Positions 9,579 to 18,160 of a stretch of 64,000 bases of DNA are shown in pieces; the stretch's first letter is position 1, and the number at the start of each line of letters is the position of its first letter. Both the position numbers and the translations under genes were made by a program. This stretch comes from Corynebacterium testudinoris (GTDB lineage Bacteria > Actinomycetota > Actinomycetes > Mycobacteriales > Mycobacteriaceae). The notes below the pieces were generated by a model. It did not search any database, was not told the origin of the DNA, and was given only the letters and a program-made list of their open reading frames with translations. The stretch is from positions 744,001 to 808,000 of the forward strand of contig NZ_CP011545.1 in the NCBI RefSeq assembly GCF_001021045.1, read 5' to 3'.

Positions 9579-10259
9579 TTAGACGCTGTCTGGGGCGCCG
9601 ACCTGAGCGATGAGCTCTAAGGTGCGGGCTTCGCGGTCGTCGGGGAGGGGGGCGTGGAGGACGTCGAGGGCGGCGTCGGCAAGCATGACGGCCGTCGACG
9701 GCAACGATGAGGTAGACAGCGGCTCGGGGATGGTGCCGTCGTTGGGGCGCATCTCGATGGCGGATAGCGCGATGTGGAAGGGGAGGTCGATGCGGGGGTC
9801 GTCGGCGCCGACGATGGCGGATGCGAGGGAGCGGAAGATGTCGTTGAGCTCGGTGCGTTGGGCGTGGTAGTCGGCGAATTCTTCGGAGGCGGCGACGGGG
9901 AGTTGGTAGAGGCGGCCGACGTTCCAGCGGCTGGAGAGCAGGAGGCGGGCTTCGGCGGCGACTAGCGCCCAGAGTCGCAGGGTGGGGGAGACGTCCGATT
10001 CGCCGAGGGAGGTGGCGAGTTGGGAGGAGGGCTCGATGGTGGACTTCAGCAGCGTCAAGAAGATCTCGGTCTTGGACGGGAAGTGGTAGTAGAGGGAGGC
10101 TTGGCGGATGCCCACGGCGTCGGCGATTTGGTGGGTGGAGGTGGTGGCGAAGCCTTTGGTGGTGAATAGCTCGGCGGAGGCGTCGAGAATTTCTTCCCGG
10201 GCCGTTGAACCGCGGCGTCGGGGGCTGTTTTTGCGGGGACGGCCTACTGCTCCTGCCAA
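9579..10259 (-). CDS. amtR: TetR-family nitrogen regulator AmtR
   Basis: 226 residues, matching from memory the C. glutamicum master repressor of nitrogen control along most of its length. The N-terminus MAGAVGRPRK and the helix-turn-helix block (REEILDASAELF, then STHQIADAVGIRQASLYYHF, about 20-62) are near identical; the effector domain contains SRWNVGRLYQLP. AmtR is relieved from DNA by adenylylated GlnK rather than a small ligand. In other corynebacteria amtR lies in the purH-to-rpmB interval, so the mms cassette has been inserted between purH and amtR here or lost elsewhere. The DUF294-like gene lies 69 bp upstream on the same strand. Confidence 0.95.
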   Translation of the reverse strand: MAGAVGRPRKNSPRRRGSTAREEILDASAELFTTKGFATTSTHQIADAVGIRQASLYYHFPSKTEIFLTLLKSTIEPSSQLATSLGESDVSPTLRLWALVAAEARLLLSSRWNVGRLYQLPVAASEEFADYHAQRTELNDIFRSLASAIVGADDPRIDLPFHIALSAIEMRPNDGTIPEPLSTSSLPSTAVMLADAALDVLHAPLPDDREARTLELIAQVGAPDSV

Positions 10260-10282
10260 CGTTCCCTCAACTCCTTTCTATT

Positions 10283-10301
10283 GACCAAAAGGTGCTTGGT
10301 C
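10283..10301. promoter_or_regulatory. Short inverted repeat upstream of amtR
   Basis: GACCAA and TTGGTC separated by 7 bp, 24 bp upstream of the amtR start. It could be an operator or part of a weak hairpin. It does not resemble the known AmtR box (CTAT-N6-ATAG type), of which only the half CTAT is present nearby. Confidence 0.3.
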
Positions 10302-10328
10302 CAAGAATTATAACCACAGTTGGCGAGC

Positions 10329-11222
10329 TCACTGCTCGCGACCTTCGTCGAGGGAGATGTTGTGTCGGGCGGCGAGGGACCTGAGGGCGCTGGCGACGAG
10401 GCGGGCGGCGGCTCCGTAGGCGCTGCGGTCGACTGCGGATAGGTTGGCGATGAGGGTGGTGTCGCCGGGGAGGTTGTCGTACCAGCGATTCATTTCCAGG
10501 GCGGCGCCGGTGTTCCAGGCTTGGGTGAGGGAATCGGCCTCATCGGCGGTGAGGATGCCCGCGGCGAGGGCATCGCTGAGACGGGCGCGGGTTGTCGTCC
10601 CCGTTGAGGAGGCGAGGAGTCCGGCCCAGCGGGCGACGTCGACGGCGGGATCCATGAGGGTGGCGTGGATGTTGACGTCCGTGTCGTAGTCCGGTCGGCC
10701 TTCGGTGAGGCGGACCGCCGGAGGGCGGTGCGCGATGGCCCGTTCGAGCAGAGCGGGGAGGGGGCGGCTGGTGGTGAGCAGGTGGGCGTCGATAAGCATG
10801 CCGGCGGTAGCGGCATCGGTGGCGGACGCTGCCCGCTCGGACCACTGGGTTTCCGTGGCGGGGTCGTGGGTGCCAAAGACGGGCAGGCCGGCTTCGAGGA
10901 AGAGCTCCGTCAGGGCGGAGTTCGCGGCCGGGGAGGTGCCGATGAGGATCCACCCGACGGGGTCAGTGGGGAGGGCTTCGTGGCGGCCGAGGGCGCCGAT
11001 GGGGCGAACGGTCACCCCGGAAAGCAGAGATGCCACGGCGGGGCTGGACAGCGCCGCGAGAATGGTCCGCGAGTACCACGCGGTGAGGTCGCCGACCGGC
11101 TCTTGGTGGGAGAGGGCGTTGCGGAGGAGGTCCTTGGACTCGGCCAGCACGCCGCGGACCATGGCGGGCGAGCGGCTGGTGAGCGCCTGCTCGGTGAGGT
11201 CGGTCAGGGACGGGTGAAGCAC
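10329..11222 (-). CDS. DUF294-like putative nucleotidyltransferase protein
   Basis: 297 residues from GTG 11222, chosen because AGGAGG lies six bases upstream; the longer ATG reading covers the rpsR terminator. A helical N-terminus is followed by a region resembling the DUF294/GlnD-type nucleotidyltransferase core (RPIGALGRHEALPTDPVGWILIG, shown here only as the family signature at about residues 72-94), and then a helical DUF294 C-terminal substrate-binding-like domain (about 165-290). The expected second Asp of the DxD metal site is replaced (TDPVGW), so catalysis is doubtful. Neighbouring amtR makes a nitrogen-signalling role conceivable but unproven. Confidence 0.65.
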   Translation of the reverse strand: MLHPSLTDLTEQALTSRSPAMVRGVLAESKDLLRNALSHQEPVGDLTAWYSRTILAALSSPAVASLLSGVTVRPIGALGRHEALPTDPVGWILIGTSPAANSALTELFLEAGLPVFGTHDPATETQWSERAASATDAATAGMLIDAHLLTTSRPLPALLERAIAHRPPAVRLTEGRPDYDTDVNIHATLMDPAVDVARWAGLLASSTGTTTRARLSDALAAGILTADEADSLTQAWNTGAALEMNRWYDNLPGDTTLIANLSAVDRSAYGAAARLVASALRSLAARHNISLDEGREQ

Positions 11223-11308
11223 GGGCAGCCTCCTGGCGGGCGGGTAACTGGTGTGGCACGTGGAATTATCAGTAGAAATTACCAGCGCCCGGACCCTGGG
11301 AATGCAAC

Positions 11309-11343
11309 AACCCGCCTTCCCCGAAATTCGGGGGAGGCGGGTT
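11309..11343 (-). terminator. Terminator hairpin of the rpmB-rpsR operon
   Basis: AACCCGCC pairs with GGCGGGTT, then TCCCCGA with TCGGGGG around a short AAT loop: a long stem 70 bp past the rpsR stop. A T-rich tract (GGTTCTTTT) follows on the plus strand and TTGTTG on the minus strand, so it may act in both directions. Confidence 0.65.
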
Positions 11344-11411
11344 GGAGGTTCTTTTACCGTGTCACACAAAGGGGCAGCGGCAAAAGTGCGCTGTTGTGCC
11401 CTACAGCCGGT

Positions 11412-11663
11412 TTAGCGGCTGGTGAACGGCAGGAGTGCCATTTCGCGTGCGTTCTTCACTGCGGTGGCGACCTGACGCTGCTGCTGCGGGGTCAGGCCGG
11501 TGACGCGGCGGGAACGGATCTTGTGGCGGTCGGAGATGAACAGACGAAGGGTCTTGACGTCCTTGTAGTCCACCTTCTCAATTCCCTCAGCCTTGAGGGG
11601 GTTCTTCTTCGGGCGGCGGGACTGCTCGATCCGCGCCTTCTTGTGGTTGGTGCGCTGCTTCAT
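11412..11663 (-). CDS. rpsR: 30S ribosomal protein S18
   Basis: S18 with the family core [17 protein letters not shown] and [12 protein letters not shown]. No cysteine pair, so it is the zinc-independent form. I chose ATG 11663, with GAGAGGG about eight bases upstream; GTG 11672 directly abuts that RBS and is less likely. Last gene of the rpmB-rpmG-rpsN-rpsR operon. Confidence 0.95.
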   Translation of the reverse strand: MKQRTNHKKARIEQSRRPKKNPLKAEGIEKVDYKDVKTLRLFISDRHKIRSRRVTGLTPQQQRQVATAVKNAREMALLPFTSR

Positions 11664-11678
11664 GTTTGCCACCCTCTC

Positions 11679-11984
11679 TTACCAGCTGGACTTACGGACG
11701 CCCGGGAGCTCACCGCGGTGAGCCATCTCGCGCATGCGGACACGGGAAAGGCCGAACTTGCGGAGGAAGCCGCGGGGGCGACCATCGTGAGCATCGCGGT
11801 TGCGGACGCGCACCGGCGAGGCGTCGCGGGGCTGGCGGTTCAGCTCGAACTGAGCCTCCAGGCGATCCTCGTCGTTGGTGTTCGGGTTGTTGATGACGGC
11901 CTTGAGCTCAGCGCGACGCTCCGCGTAGCGGGCGACGATTTCCTTGCGCTGCTCGTTCTTGGCGATCTTGGACTTCTTAGCCAT
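11679..11984 (-). CDS. rpsN: 30S ribosomal protein S14 (long, zinc-free form)
   Basis: 101 residues, the long S14 form. It ends with the conserved [19 protein letters not shown] and KSSW. The CxxC pairs of the short zinc-binding form are absent. In mycobacteria an equivalent gene is a Zur-regulated backup; here no Zur box is obvious. It starts four bases after the rpmG stop. Confidence 0.96.
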   Translation of the reverse strand: MAKKSKIAKNEQRKEIVARYAERRAELKAVINNPNTNDEDRLEAQFELNRQPRDASPVRVRNRDAHDGRPRGFLRKFGLSRVRMREMAHRGELPGVRKSSW

Positions 11985-11987
11985 AGA

Positions 11988-12152
11988 TTATCGCTCCTCG
12001 CGGAATTCGACGTGCTTGCGGACGACCGGATCAAACTTCATCAGCGAGATGCGATCGGGGTTGTTGCGCTTGTTCTTACGAGTGACGTAGGTGTAACCCG
12101 TGCCAGCCGTAGACTTCAGCTTGATGATCGGACGAATGTCATTACGTGCCAT
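11988..12152 (-). CDS. rpmG: 50S ribosomal protein L33 (zinc-free form)
   Basis: A 54-residue gene starting [15 protein letters not shown] and ending FREER. It contains the L33 core [17 protein letters not shown] and lacks all four zinc-ligand cysteines. It ends TAA at 11988 and starts three bases after rpmB, in the middle of the ribosomal operon. Confidence 0.96.
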   Translation of the reverse strand: MARNDIRPIIKLKSTAGTGYTYVTRKNKRNNPDRISLMKFDPVVRKHVEFREER

Positions 12153-12155
12153 TAC

Positions 12156-12392
12156 TTAGATCTTCTCCCCACGTGCGCGAATCTTGGCGACAACGGACTC
12201 AATGCCATCGCGATCGATGATCTTGATTCCCTTGGTGGAAACAGTCAGGGTGATGGTACGGCCCAAAGAGGGCACAAAATACCGACGACGCTGCACGTTG
12301 GGGTTCCAACGGCGCGAAGTGCGGCGGTGCGAGTGCGAGACGGACTTGCCGAACTGCGGCTTGCGTCCCGTGACCTGGCAAATAGCCGACAT
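12156..12392 (-). CDS. rpmB: 50S ribosomal protein L28
   Basis: 78 residues beginning [15 protein letters not shown], with [12 protein letters not shown] and [11 protein letters not shown]. It has the E. coli-like length and only one cysteine, so no zinc ribbon. It is the first gene of the rpmB-rpmG-rpsN-rpsR operon; its promoter must lie in 12393-12560, where no Zur-type palindrome is visible. Confidence 0.96.
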   Translation of the reverse strand: MSAICQVTGRKPQFGKSVSHSHRRTSRRWNPNVQRRRYFVPSLGRTITLTVSTKGIKIIDRDGIESVVAKIRARGEKI

Positions 12393-12561
12393 GGACTTTC
12401 TTTCTCCTAGCCGCCCACATCACAGCAATCTGATTGCGCCGCACCAACGTAGAAGGGTTGGGGCGCCATCGAACAGCCAGCTGACGGGGCGTAGACGTAT
12501 ACTTTCGACAACAGCAAGGGACAACCCTACAGAATTTCGGCCCGAAATCCTAATCCCGCGT

Positions 12562-13188
12562 TCACTGCCCGAAAGCCTTCGATAGCCGCAGCGCCAGCAT
12601 CGTCCGATCGCGGGCCTGCAGCTTGCGTAACAGGGCCGAGACGTGGTTTTTCACGGTGCCCTCGGCCAGGTGGAGTTCGGCGGCAATTTCCTGGTTATTA
12701 AGCCCCGTCGACACTAGCTTCGCCACGACCCGTTCGGTGCGGGTGAGCACCGCCAGCTCCCCCTCCCGGTTGGTGCTTTTCGACGCCCACGCGTGTCGCG
12801 CAATGCGCGGGTCCAGGACCAGGCCGCCGTCCACGGCGGCGCGGATGGCATCGGCGAGGTCATCAGGGGAGACGTCTTTGAGAAGGTAGCCCGCGGCGCC
12901 GGCCGCGATCAGCCGGTCGACGAGTGCGGCGTCGTCGAAGGTGGTGAGCACGAGAGTGGGCAGGTGCGGTGCGCATGCGGTCACCACGGCGAGGCCGTCG
13001 GTGCCGGGCATGGCGGCATCGGTGATGATGATGTCGACGCCGTGGGTGCGTGCCAGGTGCATCGCCTGGGAGCCATCGGTGGTGGTGGCGACAATGTCGA
13101 TGCCCTCGATCGTCTCAAAAAGCAGTGATAGACCGCGAAGCAGCATGAGGTGGTCGTCGATAAGCAATGCTTTGATGGTGGCGCTCAT
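12562..13188 (-). CDS. NarL/LuxR-family response regulator
   Basis: 208 residues. The receiver domain (1-120) has the acidic pair D11-D12, phospho-acceptor D57 (IIITDAAMPG) and the Lys in LLKDVSP. A LuxR helix-turn-helix follows (about 145-200: LTRTERVVAKLVSTGLNNQEIA). It overlaps the upstream sensor kinase by 4 bp. Candidate target: the inverted repeat at 14340-14359. It corresponds in position to a C. glutamicum CgtSR-type pair; the signal is unknown. Confidence 0.9.
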   Translation of the reverse strand: MSATIKALLIDDHLMLLRGLSLLFETIEGIDIVATTTDGSQAMHLARTHGVDIIITDAAMPGTDGLAVVTACAPHLPTLVLTTFDDAALVDRLIAAGAAGYLLKDVSPDDLADAIRAAVDGGLVLDPRIARHAWASKSTNREGELAVLTRTERVVAKLVSTGLNNQEIAAELHLAEGTVKNHVSALLRKLQARDRTMLALRLSKAFGQ

Positions 13189-14306
13189 GATGCCTCAGCG
13201 GTGATGAGGCTCAGGCGGCTGCCGCCATCGATGCCGCCGTGGGGCGAGATCTCCAGGCGGTACCCGTGAGTCGGGGCGGATTGTTGGAGGTGGCTCAGGC
13301 CGAAGCTGGGATCGGCCTCATTGCCGTGGCCGTTATCGGATACCGAGATGTCCTGACCGACCAAGGTGATGACCGCTCGATCGGCGCCCGAGTGGCGGAG
13401 GACGTTGGTCAGAGCCTCCTGCACGAAGCGCACGATGAAGGCGCTCCGGGCGGGGGACGGTCTATCGTCGCCTGTCTCGTCTACGACAGTGACCGCCAAA
13501 CTCGTGGAATCGAAGGTGGCGGCAAACTCCCTCAGTGTTTCCGCCAGCGCTGGGTCTGCCTCACTCCCGGTGCCGATGGTGCTGATGGTGACGGGGCGCA
13601 TCGCGCGAACGGTGGCGCGCATCAGATTCAGTGCCTCGGTGGTGGATTGTCTGGCCCGCTGAACCTCTTCGCGGGCACGATGGGGATCGCGGTCGATCAT
13701 GCGGGCGGAGTAATCCAATCCCAGGCCAATGGTGGTGAGTCGATGCCCCAGGCCGTCATGGAGGGACGCTGCGATTCGCTCGCGCTCGTGGGCGTAGGCC
13801 AGTTCCGTGGAATCCCGGAGGCTGTCCCGCAGCATTTTGTTGGTGTCCTCCAACTCATGGAGCATGCGTTGGTTGCGTTGAAACAGCTCGGCCAGCGCCA
13901 GCCCCGCGGCGGCAATAAGGATAGCCGCGATGGTTTCCAACAATATGCGGTCGAGCGGGCTGCGAATGCTGATGTGGGCCAACAACGTAGTCACCACCAC
14001 TAACACTCCATAGCCCACGGCCCAGGCCCTCCCGAGGCTGAACAACACGACCACCAGCGTGACCCACTGTATGCCGATGCTCACCATCGAATCCGCGACG
14101 ATGAAGGAGACGAAAGAGACCACGGCGAACACCAGCGCGGTGCTGCGCCGGGGCTGGTGGATCCACGCGAGCCACGCCACCAGAAGGATGACAGCGGTGA
14201 CCACTCCACCGAGCTGCCAGGCCACCGGACGATTCTCGGAGAGGACGGCGCTGAGAAACAAGAACATGGCGATGCCGAAGAAGAAGCCAAGGAGCTTGCG
14301 GTCCAT
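13185..14306 (-). CDS. Sensor histidine kinase (HisKA_3 family)
   Basis: 373 residues. About four to six N-terminal membrane segments (1-142) carry no large extracellular domain, then a coiled region and the HisKA_3 block ERERIAASLHDGLGHRL with phosphorylated H183, and a GHKL ATPase domain (about 280-365; VQEALTNVLRHS and VSDNGHG). Partner of the adjacent NarL-type regulator. The lack of an extracellular domain suggests sensing in or at the membrane, as in LiaS/DesK-type cell-envelope sensors; that is inference. It is divergent from the CPBP protease gene. Confidence 0.9.
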   Translation of the reverse strand: MDRKLLGFFFGIAMFLFLSAVLSENRPVAWQLGGVVTAVILLVAWLAWIHQPRRSTALVFAVVSFVSFIVADSMVSIGIQWVTLVVVLFSLGRAWAVGYGVLVVVTTLLAHISIRSPLDRILLETIAAILIAAAGLALAELFQRNQRMLHELEDTNKMLRDSLRDSTELAYAHERERIAASLHDGLGHRLTTIGLGLDYSARMIDRDPHRAREEVQRARQSTTEALNLMRATVRAMRPVTISTIGTGSEADPALAETLREFAATFDSTSLAVTVVDETGDDRPSPARSAFIVRFVQEALTNVLRHSGADRAVITLVGQDISVSDNGHGNEADPSFGLSHLQQSAPTHGYRLEISPHGGIDGGSRLSLITAEAS

Positions 14307-14339
14307 GCCCCCACGCTACCGACGACCAACCATGACTCG

Positions 14340-14359
14340 GGTCATGACTTTTCATGACC
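14340..14359. promoter_or_regulatory. Operator candidate: GGTCATGA inverted repeat
   Basis: Perfect 8-bp inverted repeat GGTCATGA-CTTT-TCATGACC in the 97-bp space between the divergent sensor kinase and CPBP genes, with a further CATGAC half-site at 14331. This is the expected size and position for a dimeric NarL-type regulator binding both promoters. Confidence 0.6.
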
Positions 14360-14403
14360 GACGGGGGTTCTTCCTTGGTGGGGAGGGCCATAACGTCGCA
14401 GTT

Positions 14404-15243
14404 ATGACCCAGAACTCGACTACTCCGCGACCTCTACTACCGGCCACCTGGTGGGGATTGGTACTTCGGGTGTTGCTGGCAACGCTCCTTATCCTCGCGG
14501 CCAACCTCGTCCGGCTCCCACTTCACCACTGGGCCGAAGCGACCTTCACCAACGCCAACTCCCTTCTCGCTGCAACGACCGTCATCTTTCTCCTGACTCC
14601 CGTCGTCGCCATCGCGGCGGTGGCGGCGTGGATGCGGTGGGTCGAGCGGGCCCCGCTCCGAGCCACGGGGGTGCTGCCCCTCCGGGCCGCCCTCCCCGGC
14701 CTGGCAGGGGGCATTGTCATCGTCGGCCTCGCCGTTGTCGTCGGCTGGGCGGTGCTCGCGCTTATCGACGCCGCCCGTACCCCCACATCCTCCCTCGACG
14801 GCATGGGAGAGGAGAACGTCATCCTGGTTCTGCTCTTCGTGGTCGTTCGCGCCTTCATCCTGCAGGGCCTGCCCGAGGAGCTCATCTTCCGCGGCTGGCT
14901 CTTCCAGGTCACCCGATCCCGGCCGCTCTTCACCCTCGCCTGGACCACCGCCGCCTTCACGATCATTCACCTCAGTTCTTCCGGCGGGCAGGAAAACCTC
15001 GGCGATCATGTCATCTATCTCCTCGTTCCCCTGGGCATGGGTCTGCTGGCAGGGGCCGTTGTCTTGTGGCGGGGCCTGTGGTGGGCGGTAGGAACCCACG
15101 GAGGCTTTCACCTGTGGATGGCCATCGCCTCCGCGGTCTATCCCTTGGAACTGGGGCGCGCGACGTGGGTGACGTTAGGAGTCACCCAGGCGATTGTGGG
15201 CGCGGGCATCCTGTGGCTTTGGTCGAGGAGTCATAGCAGGTAA
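14404..15243 (+). CDS. CPBP-family intramembrane metalloprotease (CAAX-like)
   Basis: 279 residues with about eight membrane segments. The CPBP/Abi motifs are present: EELIFRGW (EExxxR) at about 158-165, then HLSSSG and THGGFHLW for the later His residues. I chose ATG 14404, as the reading upstream of it overlaps the operator. Family members cleave prenylated or membrane peptides and often work in bacteriocin self-immunity. Being divergent from a two-component system makes it a likely target of that system. Confidence 0.8.
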   Translation: MTQNSTTPRPLLPATWWGLVLRVLLATLLILAANLVRLPLHHWAEATFTNANSLLAATTVIFLLTPVVAIAAVAAWMRWVERAPLRATGVLPLRAALPGLAGGIVIVGLAVVVGWAVLALIDAARTPTSSLDGMGEENVILVLLFVVVRAFILQGLPEELIFRGWLFQVTRSRPLFTLAWTTAAFTIIHLSSSGGQENLGDHVIYLLVPLGMGLLAGAVVLWRGLWWAVGTHGGFHLWMAIASAVYPLELGRATWVTLGVTQAIVGAGILWLWSRSHSR

Positions 15244-15376
15244 TTTCAGAAATCGCTCGCTCAGGGGTATCATGTTCCGAGTTGTCAATCTCCAACCCAA
15301 CTCAGGCACGATCGTGGCCTCTGTTCACCACGCCGCGAACCGACCTGATGTTCCATCCTGAGGGAATCGAGAATTT

Positions 15377-15643
15377 ATGAAGAAGGATATCCATCCCGAC
15401 TACCACCCGGTGGTCTTCCAGGACGCCGGCACCGGCTTCCAGTTTCTGACCCGTTCCACGGTCAAGAGCGAGCGCTCTGTGACCTGGGAAGACGGTAATG
15501 AGTACCCGCTGATCGTCGTTGACGTCACCAGCGAGTCTCACCCGTTCTGGACCGGCGCACAGCGTGTCATGGACACCGCTGGCCGCGTTGAGAAGTTTGA
15601 AAAGCGTTTCGGCGGCATGGCCCGTCGCAAGAAGAAGGCCTAA
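15377..15643 (+). CDS. rpmE2: 50S ribosomal protein L31 type B
   Basis: 88 residues starting [16 protein letters not shown], with [21 protein letters not shown]. Type B lacks the zinc cysteines of type A L31 and is often used under zinc limitation. It is followed after 15 bp by rpmF. Confidence 0.96.
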   Translation: MKKDIHPDYHPVVFQDAGTGFQFLTRSTVKSERSVTWEDGNEYPLIVVDVTSESHPFWTGAQRVMDTAGRVEKFEKRFGGMARRKKKA

Positions 15644-15658
15644 GGAGGGTAAAGAACC

Positions 15659-15832
15659 ATGGCAGTTCCGAAGTTTAAAAAGTCCCGCGCTAACACGCGC
15701 ATGCGTCGCTCCCAGTGGAAGGCCGACAACGTCGCCCTCCAAGAGGTGAAGATCGATGGTCAGACTGTTCGCGTTCCGCGTCGTCTGGTCAAGGCTGCAC
15801 AGCTCGGCCTCGTTGAGGTTGAGCAGTTCTAA
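15659..15832 (+). CDS. rpmF: 50S ribosomal protein L32 (zinc-free form)
   Basis: 57 residues, [22 protein letters not shown], ending VEVEQF. The C-terminal CxxC-type zinc ligands of standard L32 are missing. GGAGGG lies seven bases before ATG 15659. A strong terminator follows. Confidence 0.94.
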   Translation: MAVPKFKKSRANTRMRRSQWKADNVALQEVKIDGQTVRVPRRLVKAAQLGLVEVEQF

Positions 15833-15870
15833 AGCGCTAGTTCCTTCACCAGGATCTATGCAAGCGATTG

Positions 15871-15915
15871 CACCGGTTGTTTACACGTTTAAACGTGGGC
15901 AACCGGTGTTTTTGT
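15871..15915 (+). terminator. Intrinsic terminator after rpmF
   Basis: Stem CACCGGTTG / CAACCGGTG (9 bp) with a second stem CACGTTT/AAACGTG nested inside, followed by TGTTTTTGTTT. It ends the rpmE2-rpmF transcript 40 bp after rpmF and separates it from mprA. Confidence 0.85.
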
Positions 15916-15922
15916 TTCCGCG

Positions 15923-15933
15923 TGATACATAAT
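15923..15933 (+). promoter_or_regulatory. Extended -10 promoter of mprA
   Basis: TGATACATAAT fits an extended -10 (TGN-TACATA). The predicted start of transcription falls about 15938-15941, at or next to ATG 15941, so the message would be leaderless or nearly so. Confidence 0.45.
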
Positions 15934-15940
15934 GGCTCTT

Positions 15941-16636
15941 ATGAAGATTCTTGTAGTCGATGACGAACAGGCCGTGCGTGAGTCTCTGCGACGGTCCTTG
16001 GCGTTCAATGGATATGACGTCGTGCTGGCCGAAGATGGCGTGGAGGCCCTCGAAGAAATCCCTCGCGCCCTGCCAGATCTGATCATCGTCGATGTCATGA
16101 TGCCGCGGATGGATGGCTTGGAAGTGTGCCGCAATCTGCGCAGCTCTGGGTATGACCGCCCGATCCTCGTGCTGACCGCTCGTGATGGGGTCTCTGACCG
16201 AGTGGCCGGGCTCGACGCGGGTGCGGATGACTACCTTCCCAAACCCTTCGCCCTGGAAGAGCTGCTTGCCCGCGTTCGTTCCCTCCTGCGCCGGGCCGCC
16301 GTGGAGGCTGCCCCGCAGATGGAAGACACGAAGAAGCTCGAGTTCGAGGATCTGACCCTGGACCCGGAGACACGTGATGTGATGCGCGCCAAGCGCGGCA
16401 TCAGCCTCACCCGCACTGAGTTCTCGCTGCTGCGCCTGCTCATGCAGAACCCTCGCCGCGTGCTCTCCCGCAACACCATCCTCGAGGAGGTGTGGGGCTA
16501 TGACTTCCCGACGTCGGGCAACGCGTTGGAGGTCTACATTGGCTACCTGCGCCGCAAGACGGAAGCTGATGGCGAGATCCGCCTCATTCACACAGTCCGC
16601 GGTGTCGGCTACGTCCTCCGGGAGACCGCTCCGTGA
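15941..16636 (+). CDS. mprA: OmpR-family response regulator MprA
   Basis: 231 residues. The receiver domain has D7/D8, phospho-acceptor D51 ([16 protein letters not shown]) and Lys in YLPKPF; the OmpR winged helix (about 130-228) ends [15 protein letters not shown]. It is highly similar to M. tuberculosis MprA, including ISLTRTEF and [21 protein letters not shown] 15941 is preferred over 15932 because of the -10 element. The stop overlaps the mprB GTG by 4 bp. MprAB responds to envelope stress in mycobacteria and controls the adjacent htrA-type protease. Confidence 0.92.
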   Translation: MKILVVDDEQAVRESLRRSLAFNGYDVVLAEDGVEALEEIPRALPDLIIVDVMMPRMDGLEVCRNLRSSGYDRPILVLTARDGVSDRVAGLDAGADDYLPKPFALEELLARVRSLLRRAAVEAAPQMEDTKKLEFEDLTLDPETRDVMRAKRGISLTRTEFSLLRLLMQNPRRVLSRNTILEEVWGYDFPTSGNALEVYIGYLRRKTEADGEIRLIHTVRGVGYVLRETAP

Positions 16637-18078
16637 TCCTGCGCCGTCTGGCCATCAACGCTGAGACAGCATCCCCTGAAAAGGAGACGCCAGCGTCGGC
16701 GGCCGCCGGTCCCCGCGGATCCTGGTCCCAACGAGCCACGCTGAAGATGCGCCTGGCGGTCTTCACGGCCGCCATGGTCGCCTTGGCCGTGGGCACGATC
16801 TCGATCATCGCCTATTGGACGGTGTCCTCCGCCTTGACCGCCTCCGTCGATCGGGAGCTAGAGGCCAAGGCGGGCATCTTGATGCAACAGGCCACTGATC
16901 CGTTGCGCCTGCCCTACTTGAAGTCGGACCTAGAGCAATTCAAACAGTTCAACCCCGATACGCGCGTGTCTATCTCGCCGCCGGGGTGGACGTTTAGCAC
17001 GGGCGACACTATTCCCATCGGTGGTGATTTCAAGGTCATGGGGGACGCCTCGATTCAGTCCATTCGGACGGTCGCCGGCGAACGCATTCTCGCCCGCTAC
17101 GACTCCCTGGGCACCACCGTTGTTGTCGCCCAGAATATGGATCCAACTCACCAGCTCATTACGTCGCTGGGCGTGGTGCTGCTGGTGATCTCGTTGATTG
17201 GCGTGCTCGTTGCTATCACCGCGGGTGTTGTCATTTCTACGGCCGGGCTCACACCGCTGTGGCGGTTGCAGCGGGCGGTGGACTACGTCACCCGCACGGA
17301 TGACCTGCGGCCGATTGCGGTCGTGGGCAATGACGAGCTGGCCCACCTCACCCGCTCCTTCAACGCCATGCTGGCGACCCTCCAGGAATCGAGGGTGCGC
17401 CAAGCCCAGCTCGTGGCCGATGCCGGGCACGAGCTCAAGACCCCACTGACGTCCATGCGGACGAATATTGAGTTCCTCATGATGCTCAACCGCCCCGGCG
17501 AACCCAACCGGCTCAGCGAGCAGGACCGCCAAGATCTGGAACGTGACGTCATCGCGCAGATGGAGGAGCTGTCCACCCTCATCGGAGATCTGGTCGATCT
17601 GGCCCGCGAGGATGCCCCCGGTGCCGTGACCGAAGAGGTGGATATGGAGGAGATCATCGATTCTTCGCTGGAGCGGGTGAAGCGCCGCCGCCCCGACGTC
17701 ACGTTTGAGCTGCACACGATGCCGTGGACGCTCAGCGGCGACCCGTTCGCGCTGGGACGATCCGTGGTCAACCTCATGGACAATGCCGCCAAGTGGTCCC
17801 CGCCGGACGGCACGGTGGTCATCACCATGCACCAGGTGGGGGAGAATGTGGAGATTTCTTTCGTCGATTCTGGCCCCGGCATCAAGGCGGAAAACCACGA
17901 TCGCGTCTTTGAACGCTTCTACCGCGCCCCCGAGGCCCGCGCATTGCCCGGTTCCGGTTTAGGGTTGGCCATTGTCAAGCAGGTCAGCGAGCGTCATGGT
18001 GGCAGTATTCGGGTGGAGTCCTCGGATAGCAGTGGGACTGATATGCGGCTGGTGCTTCCTGGCCGGGCGAATAATTGA
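16633..18078 (+). CDS. mprB: Sensor histidine kinase MprB
   Basis: 481 residues from GTG 16633 (ATG-like overlap with mprA). A cytoplasmic N-terminus is followed by TM1 (about 41-65), an extracytoplasmic sensor loop (66-175), TM2 (178-204), HAMP (205-258), HisKA with H266 in [20 protein letters not shown], and HATPase (about 370-475; [11 protein letters not shown] and DSGPGI and GSGLGLAIV). Paired with mprA and upstream of the HtrA-type protease, it fits the actinobacterial MprAB-PepD envelope-stress module. Confidence 0.92.
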   Translation: MILRRLAINAETASPEKETPASAAAGPRGSWSQRATLKMRLAVFTAAMVALAVGTISIIAYWTVSSALTASVDRELEAKAGILMQQATDPLRLPYLKSDLEQFKQFNPDTRVSISPPGWTFSTGDTIPIGGDFKVMGDASIQSIRTVAGERILARYDSLGTTVVVAQNMDPTHQLITSLGVVLLVISLIGVLVAITAGVVISTAGLTPLWRLQRAVDYVTRTDDLRPIAVVGNDELAHLTRSFNAMLATLQESRVRQAQLVADAGHELKTPLTSMRTNIEFLMMLNRPGEPNRLSEQDRQDLERDVIAQMEELSTLIGDLVDLAREDAPGAVTEEVDMEEIIDSSLERVKRRRPDVTFELHTMPWTLSGDPFALGRSVVNLMDNAAKWSPPDGTVVITMHQVGENVEISFVDSGPGIKAENHDRVFERFYRAPEARALPGSGLGLAIVKQVSERHGGSIRVESSDSSGTDMRLVLPGRANN

Positions 18079-18160
18079 CCTAGGCAGAAGTAGAGTCACC
18101 CAGGTAACGTACAGATTGACTCCAGCGCTCCCTCAGTGGACAAGAGAACAATGAGGCACC

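Noticed and set aside
10271..10295. Possible AmtR box upstream of amtR
   Set aside because: Only one half (TTTCTAT) fits; the second half reads AAAAG instead of ATAG.
10665..12410. A 581-codon open frame running over the DUF294-like and ribosomal genes
   Set aside because: It lies antisense to clearly identified ribosomal proteins and shows no domain of its own.
12393..12560. Search for a Zur box upstream of rpmB
   Set aside because: No palindrome of the Zur type was found by eye, so no regulatory claim is made.
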